The notes under the pieces were generated by a model that had not been told where the DNA came from, searched no databases, and saw nothing but the letters and a program-made list of their open reading frames with translations. Below, piece after piece: positions 46,482-57,747 of a stretch of 64,000 bases of DNA. The DNA is from Pengzhenrongella sp031582905 (GTDB taxonomy: Bacteria; Actinomycetota; Actinomycetes; Actinomycetales; Cellulomonadaceae): NCBI RefSeq assembly GCF_031582905.1, contig NZ_CP133990.1, positions 496,001 through 560,000 on the forward strand. Direction: 5' to 3'. Positions within the stretch are counted from its first letter, which is position 1. Each line of letters starts with the position of its first letter. The translations under genes were made by a program, and so were the position numbers.

Positions 46482-48458
46482 CGGGCCTCCTCCACGGTCG
46501 TCGTCAGGGTGCCGGTCGGCACGGCGTCGAGCCTGAGCACGAGGCGGGTGAGGCGGTCGCCCCACACCTCGGTCAGCAGCGGGTCGTCCAGCTCACGCAC
46601 CTCGAGCGCGGCGCAGGTCACCGGACCGTCCCACGTCAGCACGACGGTGCCCGCACCCCCCAGAGCGTGCACCACGACCCGGTCGCCCCGCTGGTGCACC
46701 TCACCGGCGAGCAGGAGATGCACGGTCGTGGCGCCCGTGTCCGACGCCGTGCCCGTGTCCGTGGCCGTGTCCGACGCCGTGTCCGACGCCGTGTCCGACG
46801 CCGTGTGGTCGTCGAGCTCCCAGAGGTCCACGACCTGCACGGCTCCGGACACCCGGTCCAGGGTGGCGGTCCGCCACCAGTGCCGCACGTCGGGCCGCGG
46901 GTAGGCACCGGCGAGGTCGAGCCGGAGCGCGCTGCGGTGCTCGCCGGTCTCCGCGCGGGCGGCGCGGGCCGCGTACCGGCGGCCCGCGGACTGCGCGCTG
47001 CCGCGCACCGTGGGCACGCTGTGCCACGTGCTCTGCATCGGCCAGAGCCTGTACCGGTCCGCGCCGAAGGTCTGGGCCGTGTAGGTGGGCCGTCCGGCGT
47101 CGACGACGACCGGGACACCGCCGAGGGCGACCGCCACGCTGCCGACGTCGTTGTGGTTGTGGTGCTCGTCGTTGTGGCCGCCCTTGGCCGCGAGCGTCAG
47201 CCCCCGCGGGCTCCCGCCCGCCGGGCGGGCCAGGAGCACCTGGGTGGACGGCAGCCAGACGTCCCGGGGGAGGGGAGCCGGGCGTGGGGTCCGCGGCGCC
47301 CCACACCGGGTCGGTGAGCGCGCGCAGCAACCGGCCGAGCCCCTCGCGCTCGGTCGCCACCGGACCGCCGGGCACGCGGTGCGCGGCCGCGTGCCGCACG
47401 GCGTCGTCGTCCCCGGCCGTCCGCGCGGCCCGGTGCAGCGCGTGCCACGGCTGGTCCGTCGGGGGCCGGGCCTGGCCGTCGGCCACATTGAGGTACCAGG
47501 GGCCGCCCAGGTGCATGCGGTGCGGGAACGCGACGGTCGCGCGCAGCGCCGGCACCGACGACGCCTCGAGGGCCCCGCCGGTCGCGTGCGCGAGGACGTC
47601 GAGCGCCTCCAGGGCGCGGCACGCCCCGTTCCACCAGTACGCGTAGCCCTCGTCGATCGCGCCGTCGTCCGGGAGTGCGGCGACGTAGCGGTCGAGGCCC
47701 TCGACCACGAGGGCGACGACGCGCGCGCGCTCGCCCGGGTCGGCGACCAGGGCCAGCGCGGCGACCAGGACGTTGCCGTGGATCCACGGGTTCCAGTTGT
47801 GCACGTCGCCGTCGAGCCCCAGCCAGTGCCAGTCCCGGCGTCGCACGAACGGCTCGAGCACCCGGGTGCGGACCTCGTGCCGGACCCGGGCACGCAGCCC
47901 GGGGTACCGGTCGTCCAGCGGTGCGCCGAGCAGGTGGTCGACCCACGCCAGCTGGGCGGCCACCTCGCCCGCTCCGAGGTCCACGAACGGATCGGTCACG
48001 GTGGCCACCACCGCGCCGTGCCGGCGCCGGGTGTCGTCGTGCGCCGCCCAGCACCAGGTGCTCTGCTCGCACAGCACCGTGATCCCGTCGGCGACCTCGT
48101 CGAGCCAGGCCGGGTCGAGCGTGGAGGCCGCGGCCACGGCGGCCCGCGTGAGCCGCGTCTGGCGGGCCGCGACGGCGTCCTCGTACTCGAGGCGGTCGCC
48201 GTCGCGGAAGAAGCGGGCGTAGGCGTGCGCGGTCGGCTGCGGCCAGGGCGTGCCGCGCTCGGCGTCGGCGCGGGCGAGGAGGTCCAGGCGGGTCGGGCGG
48301 TCCGCGGTGCCGGAGCGCAGGTCCCACGCGGCGCGGTCGGCCGCGCGCGGGACCGGCAGGGCGTGGCCGGCCGGGGTCAGCAGGGCGGCGAGCCGGTCGA
48401 CGGTGACGTCCGGCCACCGGGCGGCGAGCGGTCCGGTGAAGGCGTGGTCGGTCGTCAT
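46478..48458 (-). CDS. Heparinase II/III family polysaccharide lyase (one frame break)
   Basis: About 659 residues from the ATG at 48458, with GAGGAGA ahead. No signal peptide: it should act in the cytoplasm on oligosaccharides. An alpha/alpha toroid carries WHWLGLDGDVHNWNPWIHGN and the beta-sandwich has GHNDEHHNHNDVGSVAVA, the catalytic and metal region of the family. Near 47270 one C of CCTCCCCCGGG (minus strand) looks extra. An insert of Ser/Asp/Thr repeats (12-bp units, about 46735-46806) lies in the beta domain. The polymer (heparan-, alginate- or ulvan-like) cannot be told. It is the first gene of the leftward operon. Confidence 0.85.
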
Positions 48459-48487
48459 GTCTCCTCATCGAGTGGACGCCACGGGCT

Positions 48488-48630
48488 TGATCGTTTGTGA
48501 TCGTAACGGCTGACATCACGATCGGGACACGTGCTTGACAGCCCGGCGGGCGGCGGAGTTGACTCACGGTCAGCCAGAAACGATCAACACGGCACCGGCG
48601 CCGCCCTCTTGAAGCGATCACAGTCGATCA
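48488..48630. promoter_or_regulatory. Divergent operator cluster of TGATCGT repeats
   Basis: TGATCGT or its complement ACGATCA (full or six-base core) occurs at 48488-48494, 48498-48504, 48518-48523, 48580-48586, 48615-48620 and 48625-48630. The first two are direct repeats ten bases apart. A TTGACA at 48535-48540 and TTGACT at 48559-48564 are candidate -35 boxes. The rest of 48459-48804 is empty. This fits DeoR-type control of both operons. Confidence 0.55.
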
Positions 48631-48804
48631 TCGCGGGTGGTCGGTGTCGGCACTACCCCGACGGCAGCAGTACCTCGAACGGCAGGCAGTACCTCGACGG
48701 AGCGGTCCGGCCCGGCACGCCGCCGGCCACGCGGACACACCGGTCCGGTCGGGCGGACGGACCGGGGCCCGACGGTGGGCCCGGACATCGACAAGGAGCA
48801 GAAC

Positions 48805-50115
48805 ATGAAGCGCTCGATCGTGGGTGGCCTGAGCGTCGCCGCACTCGCCGTGACGACCCTGACCGCCTGTGGCGGCGACGACGCCGACGCGGGAGCGGGC
48901 GGGGGCGGTGCCGAGGCCGCGGACGGACCCGTCACGCTCTCCCTCGCCGGGTGGAGCCTGGCGACCACCCCGGAGTTCCAGGTGCTGGCGGACGCCTTCC
49001 ACGCCGAGAACCCCGACGTCACCGTCGAGCTCGCGGAGTACGACGCGACCAACTACGACACCCAGATGATCGCCGACCTCGCCGCCGGCTCCGCGCCGGA
49101 CCTGTACGTGCTGAAGAACCTGCTCAACTTCCACACGTACCAGGACGGCGGGCAGCTGCTCGACGTCTCGGACGCGGCCGCGTCCCTCGACGAGAGCACC
49201 AGTGGGCTCGGGGCCTACGAGGTCGACGGCGCGACCTACGCCGTCCCCTACCGCCAGGACTCCTGGTACGTCTACTACAACAGGGACCTCTTCGACGCCG
49301 CCGGCGTCGAGGCGCCCGGCGAGTGCTGGACGTGGGACGAGTACGCCGACACGGCCACGGCGCTGACCACCGCGCTCGCGGCGTCCGGCTCCGACGCCAA
49401 GGGTGCCTACCAGCACGTCTGGCAGTCGACCGTCCAGGGCTTCGCGAACGCGCAGAGCGAGGACGTCGACATCCTCGACGGCGACTACGACCACCTCGCG
49501 CCCTACTACGAGCGCTCCCTGGAGCTGCAGGCGACCGGCGCGCAGGTCGACTACGGCTCGGCGACGACGAACAGCCTCACCTACCAGTCGCAGTTCGGGA
49601 CGCAGAAGGCGGCCATGCTGCCCATGGGCAGCTGGTACGTCGCGACGCTCATCGCCCAGCAGGAGAGCGGCGACGCCGACACCTTCGCGTGGGGCCTCGC
49701 CCCGGCGCCGCAGCTCGAGTGCACGGGTGACGACCCGGTGACCTTCGGTGACCCGACCGCCATCGGGATCAACCCGGCCATCGACGACGAGAAGGCCGCG
49801 GCCGCCCAGGAGTTCCTCACCTTCATCGGCAGCGAGGCGGCGGCCACCGAGCTCGCCGCGATCGGCATCACGCCGGCCTACGCGGGTGACGCCGTGACCG
49901 AGGCGTACTTCGCCCTCGAGGGTGTGCCCACCGACGAGCTGTCGCAGTGGACGTTCGCCCACCACGACACCCGCCCGGAGAACCCGGTCTCGGAGTTCAC
50001 GGCGCCCGTCCAGAGCGCCCTGAGCGACGCGCACTCGGCGATCATGTCGACGAGCTCCAGCGTCGAGGAGGCCCTCGCCGCCGCGGAGGCCCAGGCCGCG
50101 GACGCCGTCGGCTGA
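48805..50115 (+). CDS. Sugar ABC transporter substrate-binding lipoprotein (uronide importer)
   Basis: 436 residues from the ATG at 48805, with AAGGAG seven bases upstream. The signal peptide ends in lipobox LTACGGDD. It is a family 1 extracellular solute-binding protein (MalE/UgpB type). It heads the rightward operon, facing the lyase and its regulator, so a lyase-derived oligosaccharide is the likely ligand. The ATPase is again missing. Confidence 0.9.
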   Translation: MKRSIVGGLSVAALAVTTLTACGGDDADAGAGGGGAEAADGPVTLSLAGWSLATTPEFQVLADAFHAENPDVTVELAEYDATNYDTQMIADLAAGSAPDLYVLKNLLNFHTYQDGGQLLDVSDAAASLDESTSGLGAYEVDGATYAVPYRQDSWYVYYNRDLFDAAGVEAPGECWTWDEYADTATALTTALAASGSDAKGAYQHVWQSTVQGFANAQSEDVDILDGDYDHLAPYYERSLELQATGAQVDYGSATTNSLTYQSQFGTQKAAMLPMGSWYVATLIAQQESGDADTFAWGLAPAPQLECTGDDPVTFGDPTAIGINPAIDDEKAAAAQEFLTFIGSEAAATELAAIGITPAYAGDAVTEAYFALEGVPTDELSQWTFAHHDTRPENPVSEFTAPVQSALSDAHSAIMSTSSSVEEALAAAEAQAADAVG

Positions 50116-50197
50116 CCCTGCGGTCGCCGACCGACGACGGGTCCGGCGTGCGGCCTCGCGCCGCGCGCCGGACCCACCTCCCAGACTGGAGACACGC

Positions 50198-51103
50198 ATG
50201 GCCACGACCCTGGAGCAGCGACGCCCGGGCAGCCGCCTCAAGCGGCGCAACACGCTCATCGGGCTGTCCTTCATCCTGCCGAACTTCCTCGGCTTCGCGA
50301 CGCTCACGCTGATCCCGGTCGTCGTCCTGTTCTACCTGTCCTTCACGGACTGGAACGCCTTCGGCGTCGCGAACTGGATCGGCGCGGAGAACTTCGCCGA
50401 CATGGTCGGCGACAGCATGTTCTGGACGGCTCTGACGAACACGCTGTACTACTCGGCGCTGCACATCCCGCTGACCTTCGCCGTGTCGCTCGGGCTGGCC
50501 ATGCTGCTCAACCGCAAGCTGCGCGGGGTCGCTTTCTTCCGCACCGCGGCGTTCTTCCCGTACATCACGTCGATCGTGGCGATCGCCGTGGTCTGGAACG
50601 CGCTGTTCAGCCCGGAGTTCGGACCGATCAACCAGTTCCTCACCGCGATCGGGATCGACGACCCACCGGGATGGACGACGTCGGCGGACTGGTCGATGCC
50701 CGCCGTCATCCTGGTGAGCGTCTGGCGGGAGATGGGCTACTACATGATCCTCTTCCTGGCCGGCCTGCAGACCATCCCGCCGGAGCTGTACGAGGCCGCG
50801 CGCGTGGACGGCGCCAACGCGGTGCAGCGCTTCTGGAACGTGACCCTGCCGTGCCTGCGACCGACGACGTTCTTCGTCACGGTCATGCTCACCATCGGCA
50901 GCTTCAAGGTCTTCGACATCATCCTCGTGATGACCAACGGCGGTCCCGGCACCTCGACCCTCGTGCTGTCCCAGTACATCTACGAGAAGGGGTTCGTGGA
51001 GAACGACTTCGGCTACGCCTCGAGCGTCTCGGTGGTCCTGTTCTTCATCTGCATCTCGGTCACCGTGCTCCAGTTCGTCGTGAACAAGAGAAGGGCTCTG
51101 TGA
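50198..51103 (+). CDS. Sugar ABC transporter permease (MalF type)
   Basis: 301 residues, six membrane helices, and EAA loop LYEAARVDGANAVQRFWNVTLP. It begins MATTLEQRRPGSRLK with GGAGAC ahead. It ends two bases before the ATG of the partner permease. Together with 48805 and 51105 it forms a complete carbohydrate uptake type 1 membrane complex. Confidence 0.92.
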   Translation: MATTLEQRRPGSRLKRRNTLIGLSFILPNFLGFATLTLIPVVVLFYLSFTDWNAFGVANWIGAENFADMVGDSMFWTALTNTLYYSALHIPLTFAVSLGLAMLLNRKLRGVAFFRTAAFFPYITSIVAIAVVWNALFSPEFGPINQFLTAIGIDDPPGWTTSADWSMPAVILVSVWREMGYYMILFLAGLQTIPPELYEAARVDGANAVQRFWNVTLPCLRPTTFFVTVMLTIGSFKVFDIILVMTNGGPGTSTLVLSQYIYEKGFVENDFGYASSVSVVLFFICISVTVLQFVVNKRRAL

Positions 51104-51104
51104 G

Positions 51105-52021
51105 ATGACGACCACGGAGGCGAACGCCCAGGCGGTCATGCGGGGCAAGGCGATCGGCGGTGACCCGGGGGCACGCCGTCGCGCCGCCCGCGGCGCGACG
51201 CACCGGGGTCGGTGGGGCGGGTCGTGGGCTACGTCGCGATGGTGGTGGCCGCCGCTGCGGTCCTGCTGCCGTTCTTCTGGATGGTGATGTCGTCGCTGAA
51301 GACGAACAACGCCGTCTTCACGATCCCGATCCAGTGGATCCCCGAGGACGTGCGCTGGGTGAACTACGTCGACATCTGGCAGAAGTCGGACATGGGGACG
51401 TGGATCAAGAACACCCTGCTGCTGTCCGTCGTCATCACGGCGCTGCAGCTGTTCACCGGGAGCTTCGCCGCCTACGGGTTCTCCAAGGTGCGCTTCCCCG
51501 GCCGCGACGTGCTGTTCCTGGTCTACATCGGGACGATCGCCGTGCCGTGGCAGGCCTACATGATCCCGCAGTTCATCCTCATGTCGAAGCTCGGCCTGTC
51601 CAACACGCTGTGGGCGATCGTCGCCCTGCAGGCGTTCAGCGCCTTCGGCGTGTTCCTCATGAAGCAGTTCTACGAGACCATCCCGGGCGAGCTGAGCGAG
51701 GCCGCCCGCGTCGACGGGCTCACCGAGTACGGCATCTACCGCCGCATCATGCTGCCGTTGTCGGTGCCTGCGCTGGCGTCGTTGACACTGCTCACGTTCG
51801 TGTTCGTCTGGAACGACTACCTCGGCCCGCTCATCTACCTGCGCAGCCCCGAGCTGTGGACCATCCAGATCGGTCTGAAGAGCTTCATCGGCCAGTACAA
51901 CGCCGAGTACGCGCTCATCATGACGGGGTCGGTCCTGTCGGTCCTGCCGATCGCGATCATCTTCCTGCTGGGGCAGCGGTACTTCATCCAGGGCATCGCC
52001 ACCTCGGGGCTGAAGGGATGA
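51105..52021 (+). CDS. Sugar ABC transporter permease (MalG type; one frame break)
   Basis: About 305 residues after bridging. The ATG at 51105 follows the previous stop by one base. After a basic N-terminus the frame breaks near 51209, where one G is missing from CGGTGGGGCGGG; the rest (GYVAMVVAAAAVLLPFFWM) has six helices and EAA loop LSEAARVDGLTEYGIYRRIML. It overlaps the DUF624 gene by ATGA. Confidence 0.88.
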
Positions 52022-52751
52022 CCGCTGAAGGGATGACCGCCGCGACGACCGGCGGCGGCGTGCGCCGGAGCGCCGGACGCAGCCAGGAGGCGTTCGACCA
52101 GGTCTTCGGGACCGCCTACGTGACCCTCATGACGAACGTGCTGCTGACCGTCGCGTGCCTGCCGGTCGTCGTGCTCGTCTTCGCGACCGACGTGACGACG
52201 TCCTGGCCGCTGCTGGCGCTGGTGGCGCCGCTGTGCGCGCCGGCGCTCGTCGGGGCGTTCGCGGTGTTCACGGCCTTCGGCGCGGACGGCTCGACCGCGG
52301 TCGTCCGCACGTTCGGCCGTGCATGGCGGCGCAGCCTGCGCCCCGCGCTGACGATCGGGGGCTCGTCGTGGTCGCCGTCGTCGTCCTGGCCGTCGACGCC
52401 CGGGCCGTGTGGGGCAGCCGGATCGGCGCCGTCGCCATCCCGTTCTTCGTCACGGTCGGGGTGCTCACGGTCGCGACCGCGACCCTGGCCCTGGTCGGCC
52501 TCGCCGAGCGCGGCGACGTGCGTGTGCGGGACCTGCTGCGGGCCGCGCTCTACCTCGCCGTCCGCCGCTGGTACCTCTCGGCCGCATCCCTCGTCGTGGT
52601 GGGGCTCGGGCTCGCCATGGTGGCCACCCGGCCCGTGCTCGGCCTGGGTCTCGCCGCGGCGCCCCTGCTGTACGTGGTGTGGGCCAACAGCCGGTACGCG
52701 ATGCGGCCCGTGCTCCACCTCGACGACGCCGAGCCGGTCCCGGCGGCGTAG
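52018..52751 (+). CDS. DUF624 (YesL-family) membrane protein (one frame break)
   Basis: About 244 residues, five or six helices. QVFGTAYVTLMTNVLLTVACLP is a typical start of YesL. A perfect 15-bp duplication (52009-52038) provides two in-frame starts, each with GAAGGG. The frame breaks near 52363 where ATCGGGGGCTC should carry one more G. YesL-type proteins often accompany importers of pectin or other plant polysaccharides, role unknown. Confidence 0.82.
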
Positions 52752-52861
52752 ACGCGTCCGTCCCGCACTGCACCGGCACGCACGGCACCCGCACGCCCCG
52801 CACGCGCACCGGCACCCGCACGCTCCGCACCCGCACGCCCCGCCACGAGAGAGGGCCACCC

Positions 52862-54618
52862 GTGCCCCACGACGACATCGCGCTGCGCGAGGACTTCGCG
52901 CCGTGGTCGTTCACCGAGCTCGCCAGCCCGGCCGCCCGGCTCGACCAGGCGGCGTACCTGGACACGCTCCGCGCCCGGGGGCACGCCGTGGGTGACGGGT
53001 GCGTCGTCTCCCGGCTGGCCGCGGTGCACCCGGACACCCTCGTCCTCGGCGACCGCAGCACCGTCGCCGCGCACGCGCACCTCACCGGCGACCTGGAGCT
53101 CGGCGCCGACTGCTCGGTCAACGTCGGCACCGCGGTCCGCGGACGCGTCCGGATCGGCGACGGCGTCCGCATCGGCAGCCACTGCAGCCTGCTCGGCTTC
53201 GACCACGGGTTCGCGGACACGTCGGTGCCGATCCGGCACCAGCCCCTGACGTCGGCGGGGATCACCGTCGGCGACGACGTCTGGATCGGCAGCCACGCCG
53301 TGGTGCTCGACGGCGTCCGCGTCGGCTCGCACGCCGTCGTCGGCGCCGGTGCGGTCGTCACCCGGGACGTCCCCGACTGGGCGGTCGCGGTGGGCAACCC
53401 GGCGCGGGTCGTGCGGGACCGGCGCGCGCCACGGGGCGACGCGCTGGGCACGCTCGCCGGTCGGCTCCGTGACCTCGGCGACCGTGCCCGTGAGCAGGCC
53501 CCGGACGTCCTCGCCCGCAGCCTGGACGCGCGCACGGGGCGCTGGCTGGACCGGCCCGGCCAGGCCCCGACGGTCCGGGCGCACTGCGACGCCGTGGAGA
53601 TCGCCGCCCTGCTCCTCGACGCGCCGCCGGACCCGTGGTCGCGGCACGAGCACGTCGCGGCGCTCCAGGCGCTGCAGTCACCGGACGACGGGCTCGTGGC
53701 CGAGCTCGGCGCCGACCCCGGGACCGGGCCCTCGGACGGGGAGCGGCCCTCGACCGGGGCGGACCGCCTGGCTCGGCTCGCGGACGGCACGCAGGCGTAC
53801 CACGTGCTCGCGGTCGGCTACGCGCTCGACCTGCTCGGTGCCCGCGCCGGCGTCCCGCTCGCCGCGGTGGCCGACCTGACCCCGGACGTCGTCGTCGCCA
53901 CGCTCGACGGCCTCGACCTGGACCACGACGCCTGGGGGCCGGTCACCTCGTCGACGCACTCGGGACCGCGCTGACGTGGGAGCTCCGGGCGGCACGCGGC
54001 GTCCCGCCCGGCAGCGTCGAGGCGCTCCTGGGGTGGCTCCTGGTGCACCGCGACCCCGCCACCGGCCTGTGGGGGCGACCCGGCGCGGACGGGCTGCGCC
54101 TGCCGGTCAACGGCTTCTACCGCACCGTCCGCGGGACCTTCGCGCAGTGGGGTGTGGGCCTGCCGGACCACCGCGTCGCGATCGACGCCGTCCTGCGCCA
54201 CGCCGCGGACCCGCGCACGTTCGCGCCCGGGCGGGCGACGGCGTGCGACGTCCTGGACGTGCTGCACCCGCTGTGGTGGCTCACCCAGGGCGACCACGAC
54301 CACCGCCAGCCCGAGGTCCTCGAGCTCGCCCGGGACCACGCGGCCCGGATCGTCGAGCGGTGGGCACCGTCCGGCGGGTTCGCCTTCGCGGCGCCCGCGC
54401 ACCCCGGGCCGGACGACCCGGGCGACGTCGGGCTGCAGGGCACGGAGATGTGGCTCGCGACCCTCTGGTACGCGGCCGACCTGCTCGGCCTGGCCGGCTC
54501 CCTCGGGTACCGCCCGCGCGGGGTGCACCGTCCTGAGCCGGCCCTGCAGCTCGCGGCCGTGGCGTCGACCCCGGCCGCTGCGGCGGCACCAACGGAGGGA
54601 GGCGGTCGCCGTGGGTAG
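52862..54618 (+). CDS. Acyltransferase (hexapeptide repeat) fused to an alpha-helical domain (one frame break)
   Basis: About 585 residues from the GTG at 52862, with GAGAGAGGG ahead. Residues 40-180 form a left-handed beta-helix (hexapeptide repeats ending IGSHAVVLDGVRVGSHAVVG and VTRDVPDWAVAVGNPARVV) like maltose O-acetyltransferases, with catalytic His in LGFDHGFADTSV. Residues 200-560 are a long alpha-helical region (likely alpha/alpha toroid, e.g. GFYRTVRGTFAQWGVGLPDH) of unknown role. The frame breaks near 53938 (one G missing from GCCTGGGGGCCGG). The pairing may let an acetyl-transfer and a carbohydrate-binding or lyase-like step work on one substrate. Confidence 0.8.
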
Positions 54619-55703
54619 CGCCGGAACCCGGCGGGCCGACGCAGAGAGCGCCGTCGCGGACCGCGGGGCGGACGGTGCCCTCCGTGCCACGCCCGGCCGT
54701 CGCCCCACCGCGCTGCTCGTGATGGACGCGGCGACGCACGCGCTCCAGTTCGGCCCCGCGCAGCTCGAGCGGCTCGGGGGCTCGCCCGGCTCGGTGATCC
54801 GGTGTGGGTGGAGGAGCTCGACTCACCGGCCGCACGCGCACGCCTCGCGCGCGCCGACGTGCTCGTCACCTCCTGGGGCGCACCGGCGCTCACCACCGAG
54901 CGGCTCGACGCCGCGCCGGGACTGCGCGCCGTGCTGCACTGCGCGGGCAGCGTGCGCGGGCTCGTGGCGGACGAGGTCTGGCGGCGCGGGATCGTCGTGA
55001 GCAGCGCCGCGGAGGAGAACGCGGTGCCGGTCGCGGAGTACACGCTCGCGGCGATCATCATGGCCGGCAAGAAGGCGCCCTACCTCGCCGCCCGGGCCCG
55101 GCACGACCGCGACGGGTGGGCGGCGACCGTCGTCCGGCGCGACCTGTCCAACCGGGGCCGCACGGTCGGCGTCGTCGGGTTCAGCCGCATCGGCCGACGC
55201 GTCGTCGAGCTGCTGCGCGTCCTCGACACCGCCGCGGTGCTCGTGTCGGACCCGTACGCCGACCCCGCCGAGGTCGCCGCCGCGGGCGGCCGGCTCGTCC
55301 CGCTCGACGACGCCCTGCGTCGCAGCGACATCCTGTCGCTGCACGCGCCGTCCCTGCCCGCGACGCGGCACATGATCGGGGCGCGCGAGCTCGCGCTGCT
55401 GCCCGACGGCGCCACGCTCATCAACACCGCGCGCGGCGCCCTGGTGGACCACGACGCGCTGCTCGCCGAGTGCGCGACGGAGCGGCTGCACGCGATCCTC
55501 GACGTCACCGAGCCGGAGCCGCTGCCGGCCACCTCACCCTGCGGGACCTGCCCAACGTCATGATCACCCCGCACATCGCCGGGTCGCTCGGCTCGGAGAC
55601 CCGGCGCATGAGCGACCACGCCCTCGACGAGCTGGAGAACCTGGTGCACGGACGGCCCCTGTCCACCCCGGTCACCCCGGACGCGTTCACGGTGAGCGCA
55701 TGA
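54611..55703 (+). CDS. D-isomer 2-hydroxyacid dehydrogenase (two frame breaks)
   Basis: About 364 residues from the GTG at 54611, which overlaps the previous stop. Rossmann loop VGVVGFSRIGRRVVEL; catalytic Arg in INTARGALVD, Glu in DVTEPEPLP and His in ITPHIAGSLGS. Breaks are near 54779 (one G missing from CTCGGGGGCTC) and 55528 (one base missing from CTGCCGGCC). It may reduce a keto acid from uronate degradation, or oxidise the corresponding hydroxyacid. An overlap of four bases couples it to the next gene. Confidence 0.85.
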
Positions 55704-57747
55704 GCACCCGGTCCACGGAGCACCGAGGCACCGAGCACCGGACCACCGTGCACCGGGGCACCGGCCCCCGGCCAGGGCGGGCGACCGGCACCCCGCTCTC
55801 GCCGCTGACCGGGTGGGAGCGTGCCGACTGGGCGCGGCTCGCCGACGGCATGCTGGCCGCCGTGCGGCCCTTCGCCTCGCCAGGGCACGCCCTGGTCACG
55901 CTCCCCGGTCCGCCCGGCGGCTACGGCACCGCGATCGACGGTCTCGAGGGCTTCGCCCGCACGTTCCTGCTGGCCGGCTTCCGGCTCGCCGGCGAGGGCG
56001 GTGGCGACCCGGACGGCCTGGCCGAGTGGTACGCCGCCGGGCTCGCCGCAGGGACCGACCCGGCCGCGCCGGACCGCTGGGTGCGCCTGGAGGAGCACGC
56101 CCAGGCGAAGGTCGAGGCGGCGTCGATCGCGCTCGTGCTCGACCTCACCCGGCCCTGGCTGTGGGACCGCCTGGACCCGCTCGTCCAGGAGCGCGTCGTC
56201 GACTACCTCGCGGCCGCCGTCGGCGACGACACCTACCCGCGGATCAACTGGGTGTGGTTCCGGCTCGTCGTGCAGACGTTCCTGCGGTCGGTCGGCGGGC
56301 CGCACTCCCTCGACGAGATGCGCGCCGACCTCGCCACGCACGACACCTTCGTCCGGCCGGGGGGCTGGCTGGCCGACGGGGACGAGCGCTCCTACGACCA
56401 CTACGTCGGGTGGGCCCTGCACGTGTTCCCGGTGCTGTGGTCGCGCATGGCCGGTGCCGCCGACCTCGCCGCCGAGCGCCACGACCGCGACGTCGCACGG
56501 CTCGACCGCTACCTGCAGGACGCCGTCGAGCTCGTCGGGGCGGACGGCTCCCCGCTGCTGCAGGGCCGCAGCCTCGCCTACCGTTTCGCCGCCGCCGCAC
56601 CGTTCTGGGTCGGGGCGATCGCCGAGGTGCCGTCGGTCCGGCCCGGGCTGCTGCGCCGGGCGGCGTCGGGCGTCGTCGGGCACTTCGTCGACCACGGGGT
56701 GCCGGACGACCGCGGGCTGCTGAGCACCGGCTGGCACCACGCGTGGCCGCGCCTGGCGCAGTCGTACTCCGGGACCGGGTCGCCGTACTGGGCCAGCAAG
56801 GGGATGCTCGGGCTCGCGCTGCCCGCGGACCACCCGGTGTGGACGGCCGTCGAGGAGCCGCTCCCGGTGGAGACCGGCGACCGGCTGCGGGTCGTCACCG
56901 CCCCGGGCTGGATCGTGTCCGCGACGCAGGAGGACGGCGTCGTGCGCGTCGTCAACCACGGCACCGACCACGCGGTGCCCGGGGCGACCACGGGGACTCC
57001 CCGCTCTACGCCCGGCTCGGCTACTCGACCGCGACGTCGCCCGTCCTCGGCGACGCCGCCTGGACCGACCCGCTCGACCAGTCCGTCGTGCTCGTCGACG
57101 CCGCGGGGCGCCGCACCCACCGCACCGGGATGGAGGTGCTGCGCGTGGAGGCGGTCGGCGACGACGCCGCCGCCGTCGGGGTCGCCGCCTCGCGGGCCCG
57201 GGTGCGCTGGCTCGACGCCGACACGAGCGGACGGCGCCACGGGTCCGGTCTGCCCGGGGTCGCCACGGCGGCGGGCACCGTGACCACGGTGTCCGTCGTC
57301 CGCGGTGCCTGGGAGGTGCGACTGGTGCGCGTGCGCGACGCGTCCCCGGAGGCCGTCGCGCTCCGGATCGGCGGGTGGCCGCTGGCGGGGTCGACGACGC
57401 CCGAGGACGCGGTGGACGCCGCGGGACGCTCGGCCGTCGTGCGGTGCGGGCGGCTGACCTCGGTGGTCAGCGGCTCGCTCGGCCTGACAGCGGCCGGTGT
57501 GGAGCGGTCCACGGACGCCTCCCCGCTCGGCGACGTGACCGCCACGCCCTGGCTCCAAGGCCCCGTGCCCGACGACTGGGTCGCCGCCGTCATCGGCCTC
57601 TCCGGGCGGCCCGCGGGACCCGGGGCCGTGGAGCCCGCGGTCCGCGTCGATGATGCGGCCGGTGCCTCCGGGCCCCGCGCGACGGTCACCTGGGGCGACG
57701 GCGCCGTCACCGACGTGGCGCTGCCGACGGGAGGCGGCGATGCCTGA
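55700..57747 (+). CDS. DUF2264 protein (one frame break)
   Basis: About 682 residues starting with the overlapping ATG at 55700. The conserved N-terminal alpha/alpha barrel of DUF2264 is clear (RWVRLEEHAQAKVEAASIAL, then INWVWFRLVVQTFLRSVGG). DUF2264 proteins occur in plant polysaccharide loci and are structurally like unsaturated glucuronyl hydrolases; activity here is unknown. The frame breaks near 56995, where CCCGGGGCGACC should hold one more G. The beta domain follows to 57747. Confidence 0.83.

Noticed and set aside
14149..57000. Programmed ribosomal frameshifting as an explanation of the many breaks
   Set aside because: The breaks lie in unrelated genes at plain G or C runs, without the slippery heptamers or stimulatory structures expected, and in catalytic domains where both halves are needed.
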